Part shown: piece after piece, positions 56,167 through 64,000 of the stretch
Layout of the letters: each line of letters begins with the position of its first letter
Position numbering within the stretch: the stretch's first letter is position 1
Origin: Flavobacteriaceae bacterium PS02334
Lineage (GTDB): Bacteria; Bacteroidota; Bacteroidia; Flavobacteriales; Flavobacteriaceae
Length of the DNA stretch: 64,000 bases
Direction of reading: 5' to 3'
Assembly: GCA_029959295.1 (NCBI GenBank)
Contig: JASCOH010000010.1
Location: 1-64,000 of the forward strand
The notes under the pieces: generated by a model
Database searches by the model: none
The model's input: only the letters and a program-made list of their open reading frames with translations
What the model was told of the DNA's origin: nothing
Position numbers and translations under genes: made by a program

Positions 56167-56760
56167 ATGGCAAACCAGAAAGACCAAAGAAGTGACGGCA
56201 GGGGACAGCGAATCGTCCCGCCGAAATCGGCCGCGGCCGAAGGGCTCAGAGAATTATTTATCGATGAGCTGAAAGACATCGTATATGCGGAACGCGCGCT
56301 GGTAAAGGCGCTTCCAAAAATGGCAAACAATGCATTTGATCCCGGCCTGAAGGCATCGATTGAAGAACACGTGGCAGTGACCGAGGGCCAGGTGGCACGC
56401 CTTGTACAGGTTTTTGAAATCCTGGGCGAATCAGACAGGGGCAAAAAATGCGATGCGATGGAAGGCCTTATCAAGGAAGGAGAAAGCATCCTGGAAGAAA
56501 CCGAACCGGGACCGGTAAGGGATGCCGGTATCATTTCTGCATCGCAGAAAATCGAGCATTACGAAATTGCATCCTACGGCACGCTGGCAGCATTCGCCAA
56601 GATACTTGGAGAAAATGAAGTTGCGGCGCTTCTGGAAGAGACGCTCGCTGAAGAAAAAGAAGCCGACCTCAAGCTCACCGATGCGGCCTACAACGGCATC
56701 AATCTCGAAGCCGCTGGTGGAGCCGCTGCAGATTCGCCTGATTCCGGCGCAATTTTATAA
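56167..56760 (+). CDS. Ferritin-like DUF892 (YciE/YciF-type) protein
   Basis: A 197-residue four-helix protein of the DUF892 family. It starts with a basic tail, then GLRELFIDELKDIVYAERAL, ASIEEHVAVTEGQVARL, KIEHYEIASYGTLAAFAKIL and LLEETLAEEKEADLKL. The glutamate/histidine pairs (E and EHY) are the likely di-iron site. It is the last gene of the 54.3-56.8 kb unit. A small fragment of a second copy survives at 49202. Confidence 0.85.
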   Translation: MANQKDQRSDGRGQRIVPPKSAAAEGLRELFIDELKDIVYAERALVKALPKMANNAFDPGLKASIEEHVAVTEGQVARLVQVFEILGESDRGKKCDAMEGLIKEGESILEETEPGPVRDAGIISASQKIEHYEIASYGTLAAFAKILGENEVAALLEETLAEEKEADLKLTDAAYNGINLEAAGGAAADSPDSGAIL

Positions 56761-56765
56761 CGGAC

Positions 56766-56802
56766 AGCTTGGCAGCTTGCCGTAATGTGCAGTTGCCAAG
56801 CT
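56766..56802. terminator. Candidate bidirectional terminator
   Basis: AGCTTGGCA (56766-56774) and TGCCAAGCT (56794-56802) form a 9-bp stem with a 19-base loop. The tails are weak. It sits between the DUF892 gene and the convergent repressor gene. Confidence 0.45.
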
Positions 56803-56829
56803 ATTCTTACCCGCATAAAAAATATAGAG

Positions 56830-57603
56830 TTAGGAAACTTTTTCCTTTATTTCCATAAGGTCCTGCTGCAGTTTTCGGATGACCGCATCCAAAGGCTGCA
56901 ATTCTTCAGCGTTCTGCTTGAAGACACCCCTTTCAATGCTGCCGCTGTACTCCCAGACCTCGGCAATTTCGGAAACCTTCACATCATAGGGAGCATAAAA
57001 GCTGTTATCCGACTGGAGCTCAATATCATTGTTCTTTTTCCGGCGCAGCCGCTTATAGACCATTTCCCTGTTTTTGGTAATGACGATGTAGGTGCGGCCG
57101 CTGACAATGTCGCCAAGCTTTTCGATGTACCGCCCGACGATCGAAGAATCGCTGTTGTGCGGCGGCATGGAATCCCCGTCTATGGGAAATACGCGGTACT
57201 TCTCGTTTTTGCCCAGCCAGGGGAGCGAAATATGGTCCAGCTCGGAAATGAACCTGAAATCGGCATACCCGCCAGCAGAATAGCCGGCCTTAGCCTTGTG
57301 GGTCACGACTTCGATCAGGTTGCTTCCGTCCCTATCGACGACTATCGGCATCAGTATCCTGTTGCTGTCCAATTTTAACAGCTGTTCCGTCTTGATCTTG
57401 CTGAGATCTACGGTCAGCAGCAGCTCCATGCTGATCGCATAGAACCTAGAAATCACCAGCAGCGATTCGGCAGGAGGCGTATTTTTTCCATATTCGTACT
57501 TCTTGTACTGGTCAAGGCCAAATTTCATCGCATCGGCGGCCTGCAGCTGCGAGAGCTTCCTTTTGCTCCTAAGGTACTTGAGATTGTCAGAAATATACAA
57601 CAT
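56830..57603 (-). CDS. S24-type self-cleaving repressor (XRE-HTH plus peptidase, LexA-like)
   Basis: A 257-residue protein. An XRE-type HTH occupies residues 1-65 (LRSKRKLSQLQAADAM). The S24 peptidase half has a cleavage-site-like Ala106-Gly107 in KAKAGYSAGGYA, the nucleophile Ser145 in IDGDSMPP, and Lys184 in MVYKRLR, 39 residues later. These are the spacings of LexA/CI-type autoproteolysis. It would repress the divergent polymerase gene and be inactivated on DNA damage. Its promoter lies inside a candidate operator. Confidence 0.88.
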   Translation of the reverse strand: MLYISDNLKYLRSKRKLSQLQAADAMKFGLDQYKKYEYGKNTPPAESLLVISRFYAISMELLLTVDLSKIKTEQLLKLDSNRILMPIVVDRDGSNLIEVVTHKAKAGYSAGGYADFRFISELDHISLPWLGKNEKYRVFPIDGDSMPPHNSDSSIVGRYIEKLGDIVSGRTYIVITKNREMVYKRLRRKKNNDIELQSDNSFYAPYDVKVSEIAEVWEYSGSIERGVFKQNAEELQPLDAVIRKLQQDLMEIKEKVS

Positions 57604-57620
57604 GTGTTAAAGGGATTTTT

Positions 57621-57667
57621 AATCACTACAAAAATAATAATTAAAGTGATTTAACGTCCTAATTTTG
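57621..57667. promoter_or_regulatory. Divergent promoter region with inverted repeat, probable repressor operator
   Basis: AATCACT (57621-57627) and AGTGATT (57645-57651) form an inverted repeat with a 17-base gap. The -7 box for the repressor gene (minus strand TATTTTTG, plus positions 57629-57636) lies between the arms. The -7 box for the polymerase gene (TAATTTTG, 57660-57667) lies just right of them. A repressor bound to the arms could block both. I did not find strong TTG boxes for either direction. Confidence 0.55.
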
Positions 57668-57701
57668 TAGAAATATATTCCAAACCCAAACTTATAAATT
57701 A

Positions 57702-58862
57702 ATGGAACGCGCTATCGTACATATGGACCTGGACACCTTTTTTGTTTCCTGCGCCCGGCTGCAGAACTCGGAACTGAACGGAATCCCCCTGATAGTCGGC
57801 GGGGGCGAACGCGGCGTGGTCGCTTCCTGTTCCTACGAGGCCAGGTATTTCGGGGTGCGGGCGGCAATGCCGATCAAGATGGCGCTCCAGCTGTGCCCGC
57901 AGGCCAAGGTAATAAAAGGCGATATGGAACTTTTTTCCAACAAGTCGCATGAAGTCACGCAGATTATCGAAGAACGCGCACCCGTGGTCGAAAAAGCAAG
58001 CATTGATGAGTTTTACCTGGATATCACGGGCATGGACAAATTCTACGGCTGTTATAAGTTTACCGAAGAACTGACTGCAAAAATCACAAAGGAAACCGGG
58101 CTTCCCATAAGCTTTGCGCTTTCCGTAAACAAGACCGTTTCCAAGATCGGGACTGGAGAAGGAAAACCCAAAGGAAACCTGGAAATTCCAGAAGCCATGG
58201 TACAGCCTTTCCTCAACCCTTTGTCCATAAGAAAGATTCCGATGGTGGGCGAAGTCACCTTCAACCTGCTCTCCAGGATCGGGATACGGAATATCCAGAC
58301 GCTGTCCGAAATGCCCCAGCCCTACCTGCAGAAGCTGCTGGGAAAAAACGGGCTGGACCTATGGAAAAAGGCAAACGGCATCGACAATAATCCGGTGGAA
58401 CCCTACACGGAAAGAAAATCAATCTCGACGGAAAATACCTTCGACCAGGACACCTTTGACATCCGCATGCTGAAATTCGTGCTGATCGGGATGGTCGAAA
58501 AACTGGCCTACCAGCTCCGTTCCGAGCAGTGGCTCACGTCAACGGTAGTGGTAAAGATCAGGTACAATAATTTCGATACCGAAACCAGGCAGTGCCAGAT
58601 TCCCTATGCCTCCTGCGACCACGTCCTGATAAAATATGTTTTGGAACTGTTTGAAAAGCTGTACCAGAGACGGATGCGCATCCGCCTGGTCGGGATCCGC
58701 TTCAGCGGATTGGTCCGGGGCGACTACCAGATCAACCTATTTGAGGACACCGTAGAAATGCTCTCGCTCTACCAGGCCATGGACAGGATCAAGAACCGCT
58801 TCGGCTATGATGCCGTGGCGCGTTGCGCCGGAGCGGACCTGAAAAAAAAACCTACCTCCTAA
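57702..58862 (+). CDS. Y-family DNA polymerase (DinB/UmuC type)
   Basis: A 386-residue translesion polymerase. The first catalytic aspartates are in IVHMDLDTFFVSCARL (residues 9 and 11), and the second group in KASIDEFYLDITG. The fingers and thumb continue to a C-terminal little-finger domain (STENTFDQDTFDIRMLKFV to VGIRFSGLV). The length is complete. It is controlled from the divergent promoter shared with the repressor. The DnaE2-type gene follows 37 bases later. Confidence 0.92.
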   Translation: MERAIVHMDLDTFFVSCARLQNSELNGIPLIVGGGERGVVASCSYEARYFGVRAAMPIKMALQLCPQAKVIKGDMELFSNKSHEVTQIIEERAPVVEKASIDEFYLDITGMDKFYGCYKFTEELTAKITKETGLPISFALSVNKTVSKIGTGEGKPKGNLEIPEAMVQPFLNPLSIRKIPMVGEVTFNLLSRIGIRNIQTLSEMPQPYLQKLLGKNGLDLWKKANGIDNNPVEPYTERKSISTENTFDQDTFDIRMLKFVLIGMVEKLAYQLRSEQWLTSTVVVKIRYNNFDTETRQCQIPYASCDHVLIKYVLELFEKLYQRRMRIRLVGIRFSGLVRGDYQINLFEDTVEMLSLYQAMDRIKNRFGYDAVARCAGADLKKKPTS

Positions 58863-58899
58863 CCGTAAGCCATTTACCTGATACCCTAAACCCAAAAAA

Positions 58900-61800
58900 A
58901 TGTACCTCAACTGCCATTCCTTCCATTCCCTCCGTTACGGCACCATTCCCTTGCAGGACCTGGTATCGGACGCCGCGGCATGCGGCGCGAGGGCTATGGC
59001 CCTGACCGACATCACTACCGTGACGGGAATTTACGAATTTATAAAAGCCTGCAAGAAAGAACAGGTAAAACCTCTGGTGGGCATTGAGTTCCGTTCGCAG
59101 GGCAGGCTGCAGTACATTGGCTTGGCGAAGGATAAAAACGGCCTGGCAGAAATGAACCGCCTGGTAACCAAACACAATTTTGAAAATATTCCGTATGAAG
59201 ACAGCGCGCCTGATTTCAGCGGAGCATTTGTCATCTATCCCATGGAAAATGCACCGGACCGGTTAAGGGAACACGAGTACATCGGCATCCGCCCGGAACA
59301 GCTGGCCATGCTTTTCAGCAGGGATTGGAAAAGGCGCATGCATAAAATGGCAGTGCTCCAGCCCGTCACCATCCGCAATAACAAAGAGTTCGCCCTGCAC
59401 AAGATATTGCGCGCCATAGACCTGAATATTTTAGGTTCCAAGCTTCGGGAAGACCAGCGGTGCCGGCCTTCGGAAAGGATGATGCCGCTAAAAGAATTGC
59501 TAGAGAGTTTCAGCAGCTATCCCGAAATCATTCAGAACACCCAGCACATAATCGATCAGTGCAATTTTGAGTACGAGTTTGGCATCCCCAGAAACAAAAA
59601 ACATTTTACCAAAAACCGCAGCACCGACCTGGAACTGCTGGCACAACTGGCAGAAGAAGGGATGGCTTTCCGTTATGGCCATGACAATGAGGAAGCAAAA
59701 GCCAGGGTCAAAAAAGAACTGAAGGTCATCGACGAATTGGGATTCAGCGGCTATTTCCTGATTTCTTGGGATATTGTGCGCTACAGCATGAGCCGGGGCT
59801 TCCTGCACATCGGTCGCGGCAGCGGTGCCAACTCCATTATTGCCTACTGCCTGAGAATAACGGACATCTGCCCGCTGGAACTCGACCTCTATTTCGAGCG
59901 CTTCCTGAACCTGAACCGCAAGACCCCTCCCGATTTCGACATCGACTGGTCGTGGAAGGAGCGCGACACGATGCTGGAATATATCTTTGGAAAATACGGA
60001 AAAGACCACGTTGCCTTCTGCGGCACCAACGTCGAGTTCAAGTACCGCTCCATCTTCCGCGAAGTAGGCAAGGTTTTCGGACTGTCAAAGGAGGAACTTG
60101 ATGCCCTGGCAAAAAACCCGATGGCAAGGCACGACACTAATGCTGTAGTCAAAATGGTACAGCAGTACGGCATGATGCTGGAAAAACACCCCAACCAGCG
60201 CAGCATGCATTCCTGCGGCATCCTGATTTCTGAAGAGCCGATTACCAACTTTACGGCCTTGGAAATGCCTCCCAAAGGTTTCCCTATTGTACAGTTTGAC
60301 ATGCACGTGGCAGAGGATATCGGCTTTGACAAGTTCGACATCCTGAGCCAGCGGGGCATCGGGCATATTGACGACAGCGTAAAGCTGATACGGAAAAATC
60401 AGGGCATCGACGTAGACATACGCGACACGGCAATTTCCAAGGATGAGCCAAAATGCAACGAGCTTTTGAGCCAGGGAAATACCATCGGATGCTTCTACAT
60501 CGAGAGCCCTGCCATGCGGGGACTGCTGCGAAGGCTGCAATGCGACAATTTCAAGGTATTGGTTGCCGCCTCCTCTATCATCCGTCCCGGCGTGGCACAG
60601 TCGGGCATGATGAAGGAATACATTTTCAGGCACAATTACCCCGACCGGTTTGACTATTTTCATGAAGTCTTTAAAGAACAGCTGGGCGAAACCTACGGAA
60701 TCATGGTCTACCAGGAAGACGTGATCAAGATAGCCCTGCACTATGCGGGCGTCCCCGCATCTGACGGCGACATACTGCGCCGTGCCATGAGCGGGAAAGG
60801 ACGCTCCAAGGAAGCGCTGCAGCGCGTAAAGGATAACTTTTTTGCCTGCTGCAGGGAAAAAGGCCACCCGCTGCAATTGAGCCAGGAAATCTACAGGCAG
60901 ATCGAATCCTTTGCGGGCTATTCGTTCTGCAAGGCGCATTCGGCTTCTTATGCCGTGGAAAGTTACCAGAGCCTATATCTTAAGACCTATTATCCATTGG
61001 AGTTCATGACGGCCGTGATCAACAATTTCGGGGGCTTCTACCGTACCGAGGTGTACGTGCACGAGGCAAGGATGTCCGGTGCCAGGATCCACAACCCTTG
61101 CGTAAACAGGAGCAGTTGCGAGACTGTCATCTATGGAAAAAATATCTACCTTGGCTTCCAGCACCTGAAAAGCCTGGAATCCAAACTGGCGCAGGCCATC
61201 GCAGCGGAGCGGGAAGCCTCGGGGGATTTCAGCTGCCTGGAAGACTTCATCAGCAGGGTTCCCATCGGCATAGAAGGCATACAGACCCTGATCTTTATCG
61301 GGGCCTTCCGCTTCACGGGCAGGACCAAGAACGAGCTGCTGGTCATGGCGCGCATGCTCCTGGTCAATTTCAAGCCGGAAAACCGCAACCCGGTGCTGCT
61401 GCAGGAACCTGTTAAAGAATACAGGCTTCCGGTGCTGCCGCGCTCCGCCTTCGAGGATGCCTTTGACGAGATCGAGCTGCTGGACTTTCCGGTTTCGGTC
61501 ACGCCCTTCAACCTGCTCCAGACCCCTTTCCGCGGCGACGTGATGGCCAAGGATCTGGAAAGGCACCACAAAAAGACGGTCCGGATGCTGGCCTACCTGA
61601 TCTCCAGGAAGCACGTCCCCACCAAGATGGGCGATATGTTTTTCGGGACCTGGATCGATGCGGAAGGGCAGTTTTTCGATACGGCGCATTTTGCCGGCTG
61701 CCTCAAGAAATATCCTTTCCAGGGAGGCGGCTGCTACCTGCTGCTGGGGCACGTGGAAGTGGACTACCACTTCCCTACCATTACCGTATCAAAGATGGCG

Positions 61801-61956
61801 AAGATGCCTTTCATTCCTGATCCCAGATATTCTGATACGGATGAGAAGCGATTCCAGACGCAGCAGCAGATACGGGAGGACGTCAGCATGACCCAGCGCC
61901 AGCCCTATCCGCAGGAACACGAGATCAATATTCCAAGACATAAAATGAAAATTTAA
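58900..61956 (+). CDS. DNA polymerase III alpha-subunit homologue, DnaE2/ImuC type
   Basis: A 1018-residue C-family polymerase, shorter than the replicative DnaE of this phylum. The PHP domain starts MYLNCHSFHSLRYGT, but the motif usually LTDH reads LTDITT, so one metal ligand is lost and the domain is probably inactive. The polymerase aspartates are present: PPDFDIDW (Asp347, Asp349) and KFDILSQRG (Asp480). The ending (TITVSKMAKMPFIPDPRYS) is short and lacks the extra C-terminal domains. Such enzymes copy damaged DNA with a Y-family partner. Confidence 0.9.
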   Translation: MYLNCHSFHSLRYGTIPLQDLVSDAAACGARAMALTDITTVTGIYEFIKACKKEQVKPLVGIEFRSQGRLQYIGLAKDKNGLAEMNRLVTKHNFENIPYEDSAPDFSGAFVIYPMENAPDRLREHEYIGIRPEQLAMLFSRDWKRRMHKMAVLQPVTIRNNKEFALHKILRAIDLNILGSKLREDQRCRPSERMMPLKELLESFSSYPEIIQNTQHIIDQCNFEYEFGIPRNKKHFTKNRSTDLELLAQLAEEGMAFRYGHDNEEAKARVKKELKVIDELGFSGYFLISWDIVRYSMSRGFLHIGRGSGANSIIAYCLRITDICPLELDLYFERFLNLNRKTPPDFDIDWSWKERDTMLEYIFGKYGKDHVAFCGTNVEFKYRSIFREVGKVFGLSKEELDALAKNPMARHDTNAVVKMVQQYGMMLEKHPNQRSMHSCGILISEEPITNFTALEMPPKGFPIVQFDMHVAEDIGFDKFDILSQRGIGHIDDSVKLIRKNQGIDVDIRDTAISKDEPKCNELLSQGNTIGCFYIESPAMRGLLRRLQCDNFKVLVAASSIIRPGVAQSGMMKEYIFRHNYPDRFDYFHEVFKEQLGETYGIMVYQEDVIKIALHYAGVPASDGDILRRAMSGKGRSKEALQRVKDNFFACCREKGHPLQLSQEIYRQIESFAGYSFCKAHSASYAVESYQSLYLKTYYPLEFMTAVINNFGGFYRTEVYVHEARMSGARIHNPCVNRSSCETVIYGKNIYLGFQHLKSLESKLAQAIAAEREASGDFSCLEDFISRVPIGIEGIQTLIFIGAFRFTGRTKNELLVMARMLLVNFKPENRNPVLLQEPVKEYRLPVLPRSAFEDAFDEIELLDFPVSVTPFNLLQTPFRGDVMAKDLERHHKKTVRMLAYLISRKHVPTKMGDMFFGTWIDAEGQFFDTAHFAGCLKKYPFQGGGCYLLLGHVEVDYHFPTITVSKMAKMPFIPDPRYSDTDEKRFQTQQQIREDVSMTQRQPYPQEHEINIPRHKMKI

Positions 61957-61978
61957 TTCCCTAATTTTAAAAGAAAAA

Positions 61979-62413
61979 ATGGACGCAATTTATGACCTGA
62001 CTAGATTTTTAGAAGCACAGAACCACTCCTGCCTAAAGGCATTGGCAGAAATTAAAAACGGTAAAAAGGAAACCCACTGGATGTGGTACCTATTCCCGCA
62101 TCTGGCAGGATTGGAAAAAAGCGATACGGCAAGATATTATGCGATTGCAGATCGGGATGAAGCGCATGCCTATCTCTCGCATCCTGTCCTGGGCAGGCAC
62201 CTGGCAGAAATCAGCAATGCATTGATGGAAATTGATGGAAAATCGGCTTTGGAAATATTCGGAAGCCCTGATGACCTGAAATTGAAATCCAGCATGACCT
62301 TGTTTGCATCCCTTGAAAATACGGACAGCATTTTTCAAAAAGTACTGGAGAAATATTACGACGGAGAAACAGACGGTACTACCCTAAAGCTGATAGATCA
62401 AAAAGAGCCATGA
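61979..62413 (+). CDS. DUF1810 family protein, copy 2
   Basis: A 144-residue DUF1810 protein with RFLEAQNHSCLKALAEIK, THWMWYLFPHLAGLEKSD, HPVLGRHLAEISNALMEIDG and GSPDDLKLKSSMTLF. It lies 22 bases after the polymerase and overlaps alkB by 4 bases (ATGA), so it is a coupled member of the operon. Its biochemical role is unknown. A close relative is at 29633. Confidence 0.88.
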   Translation: MDAIYDLTRFLEAQNHSCLKALAEIKNGKKETHWMWYLFPHLAGLEKSDTARYYAIADRDEAHAYLSHPVLGRHLAEISNALMEIDGKSALEIFGSPDDLKLKSSMTLFASLENTDSIFQKVLEKYYDGETDGTTLKLIDQKEP

Positions 62414-63030
62414 TGCTGTTTGAAGACACAGAACTGTTTGCATCCGGAAACAGGGGCAAAAAAGTATTTGATCTTCCCGATGCGGAAGTAATGCTGATCG
62501 ACAATTTCTTTACCAAGCAGGAATCTGATTTTTATTACAGGGAACTTCTGGAGGGAACGGATTGGAGCGAATACGAAATGGAAATCTTTGATAAGACGGT
62601 AACGGTACCCCGCCTGGTATCTTGGCATGAAGAAGATAATAAGCAAGACGGCCTAGATAACATTCCCAAATGGAATCCGCATCTATTGGATATAAGGAAG
62701 AGGGTTGAAAACGAGACAGCGCTGCGGTTCAATGCGGTGCTCCTCAACCTTTACCGCAACGGAAAGGACGGCGTGGCTTGGCACAGCGACCGGACACACA
62801 GGTCGGGAAAGGATCCCATAATCGCATCGGTCAGTTTCGGAGAAACCAGGATGTTCAGCCTGCGCCACAAATTTAGGAAAGAGCAGCCGCAGGTAGACAT
62901 TCCCCTTTATCATGGATCATTTCTGCTGATGGCAGGAACGACCAACAGCTTCTGGCAGCACCAGGTTCCCAAGACCGCAAAAAACATACTGCCGAGGATC
63001 AATCTTACCTTCAGGATGGTCCTGCAATAA
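62410..63030 (+). CDS. alkB: AlkB-type 2-oxoglutarate/Fe(II) dioxygenase
   Basis: A 206-residue enzyme that removes alkyl groups from DNA or RNA bases by oxidation. The iron ligands are in WHSDRTHRSG (His and Asp) and FWQHQVPKT (His), and the 2-oxoglutarate arginines are in PRINLTFRM. VSFGETRMFSLRHK and YHGSFLLMAG complete the fold. It overlaps the DUF1810 gene by 4 bases and precedes the exonuclease gene by 73 bases. Confidence 0.92.
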   Translation: MMLFEDTELFASGNRGKKVFDLPDAEVMLIDNFFTKQESDFYYRELLEGTDWSEYEMEIFDKTVTVPRLVSWHEEDNKQDGLDNIPKWNPHLLDIRKRVENETALRFNAVLLNLYRNGKDGVAWHSDRTHRSGKDPIIASVSFGETRMFSLRHKFRKEQPQVDIPLYHGSFLLMAGTTNSFWQHQVPKTAKNILPRINLTFRMVLQ

Positions 63031-63103
63031 ATGCAGCCTTGAAAGAGACAGAAAAACGGTAAAACAAACGAGCAATAAGAGCGTACCGATAACGTTAATA
63101 CAG

Positions 63104-64000
63104 ATGATGAAAAAGATGGAATATGCAATCGTAGATATTGAGACCACGGGAGGAAATGCGATGCACAGCCGTATCACGGAAATAGCCATACGCATACATG
63201 ACGGAACCGAAGTGATTGACAGCTATGAAACGCTGGTCAATCCCCAGAAGGAAATTCCGGATGCCATATTTGCCCTTACGGGCATAACAAATGAAATGGT
63301 CAGGGAGGCTCCCATTTTTGACGAGATAGCAGAAAAGGTCATGGAAATGCTTGCCGGCCGGATCTTTGTCGCGCACAATGTGAATTTCGACTACTCTTTT
63401 GTGCGCCACCAGCTCAAAGAATCAGGCTTTGACTGGTCTGCCAAAAAATTATGCACTGTCCGTGCTTCAAGAAAGATAAGGCCGGGATTCCCGTCCTACA
63501 GCCTGGGAAGGCTTTGCGCCAGCTTGGACATACCCCTGAATAACAGGCACCGTGCCGGCGGCGATGCCGATGCCACGGCAATATTGTTTTCGCGCCTGCT
63601 GGAATGGGATCTGGAAGGTGAAATGGGAAAGATGCTCAAAAATAATGCGCAGGACCAGCGTCTGCCTCCCAACCTCCCTCCTGAAGATTTTGCAAGCCTG
63701 CCGGAAACGCCTGGCGTCTATTATTTTCACGACAGGGAAAAAAAAGTGATTTATGTCGGCAAGGCGGTCAACATCAAAAAACGCGTGGCATCGCATTTCA
63801 CGGGCAACAATATCAGTTCCCAAAGGCAGAATTTCCTGCGGGATATCCATTCGATTTCCTTTGAAGCCTGCGCTACAGAATTTATGGCGCTGCTTTTAGA
63901 ATGCACGGAGATAAAAAAGCTATGGCCTGAATACAATAGGGCACTGAAGCGTTATGAGCCAAAATTCGGGCTTTATGAGTACGAGGCACGAAATGGCTAC
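63104..64000 (+). CDS. Exonuclease (DnaQ-like) fused to GIY-YIG nuclease, runs off the window
   Basis: Translation from ATG 63104 gives MMKKMEYAIVDIETTGGNAM. The N-terminal DEDD exonuclease has DIETTG, HNVNFDYSF and HRAGGDADATAILF, the full ExoI-III set. After a short linker comes the GIY-YIG domain (PGVYYFHDREKKVIYVGKAV), the UvrC-type fold. This architecture resembles the proofreading epsilon/UvrC fusions known as Cho- or DnaQ-UvrC-like proteins. It is truncated by the edge; by comparison with 28455-29599 about 180-200 more residues are expected. It belongs to the damage-response operon. Confidence 0.9.
   Translation, partial: MMKKMEYAIVDIETTGGNAMHSRITEIAIRIHDGTEVIDSYETLVNPQKEIPDAIFALTGITNEMVREAPIFDEIAEKVMEMLAGRIFVAHNVNFDYSFVRHQLKESGFDWSAKKLCTVRASRKIRPGFPSYSLGRLCASLDIPLNNRHRAGGDADATAILFSRLLEWDLEGEMGKMLKNNAQDQRLPPNLPPEDFASLPETPGVYYFHDREKKVIYVGKAVNIKKRVASHFTGNNISSQRQNFLRDIHSISFEACATEFMALLLECTEIKKLWPEYNRALKRYEPKFGLYEYEARNGY

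Noticed and set aside
1-64000. CRISPR arrays and tRNA genes
   Set aside because: I saw no array of regularly spaced identical repeats with unique spacers and no recognisable tRNA in the reading; the tandem repeats found are promoters, protein modules or binding-site-like units.
17461-64000. Conjugative element (ICE) or prophage
   Set aside because: Apart from the recombinase and the tailspike-like protein I found no relaxase, T4SS, capsid, portal or terminase gene in the window; the other island end is missing, so the type stays open.

Overview
The window looks like a Bacteroidota chromosome, most probably Flavobacterium or a close relative. Reasons: gliding-motility genes gldF and gldG, several secreted proteins that look like type IX secretion (T9SS) substrates (two with clear C-terminal sorting domains), promoters with the Bacteroidota -7 box TAnnTTTG and a TTG about 19-20 bases upstream, and AT-rich codon use in the core part.

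Core region (1-17.3 kb). The left edge holds four tandem leftward promoters of the kind that drive rRNA operons, so an rRNA operon probably lies just outside. Then come DUF4294, an M42 aminopeptidase, an ankyrin protein, purC, a T9SS protein, DUF2007, PhoH, a SAM hydroxide adenosyltransferase, an ABM-domain protein, gldF-gldG, dnaN, a lipoprotein, a succinate-semialdehyde dehydrogenase with an alpha/beta hydrolase, a universal stress protein and mnmE. Dispersed intergenic repeats are present.

Accessory region (17.3 kb to the right edge). Directly after the mnmE terminator the base composition becomes more GC-rich, and an HTH protein and a tyrosine recombinase follow. This looks like the left end of a genomic island; its other end is not in the window. 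The cargo includes a four-repeat secreted protein, a TPR histidine kinase with a NarL-type regulator, an S1/P1 nuclease, a series of small lipoproteins, a tailspike-like beta-helix protein, a set of small orphan genes, a PAS histidine kinase with a receiver protein, and a 2336-residue secreted protein. From 46.5 to 56.8 kb there is a stress-type set: a Rieske-FAD oxidoreductase, an SDR, an uncharacterised 742-residue protein, a 2H phosphoesterase, DUF6766, CinA and a ferritin-like DUF892 protein. Decayed DUF892, DUF72 and receiver genes lie among them.

Right end (56.8-64 kb). A self-cleaving S24 repressor is divergent from a Y-family polymerase, followed by a DnaE2-type polymerase, DUF1810, AlkB and an exonuclease/GIY-YIG nuclease that runs off the edge. 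I read this as a damage-inducible mutagenesis and repair operon. A second, damaged exonuclease/GIY-YIG gene with its own DUF1810 neighbour lies at 28.5-30.1 kb, so the two families are associated twice in one window. This pairing is the most interesting signal here.

All family names come from reading the translations; no database search was run.
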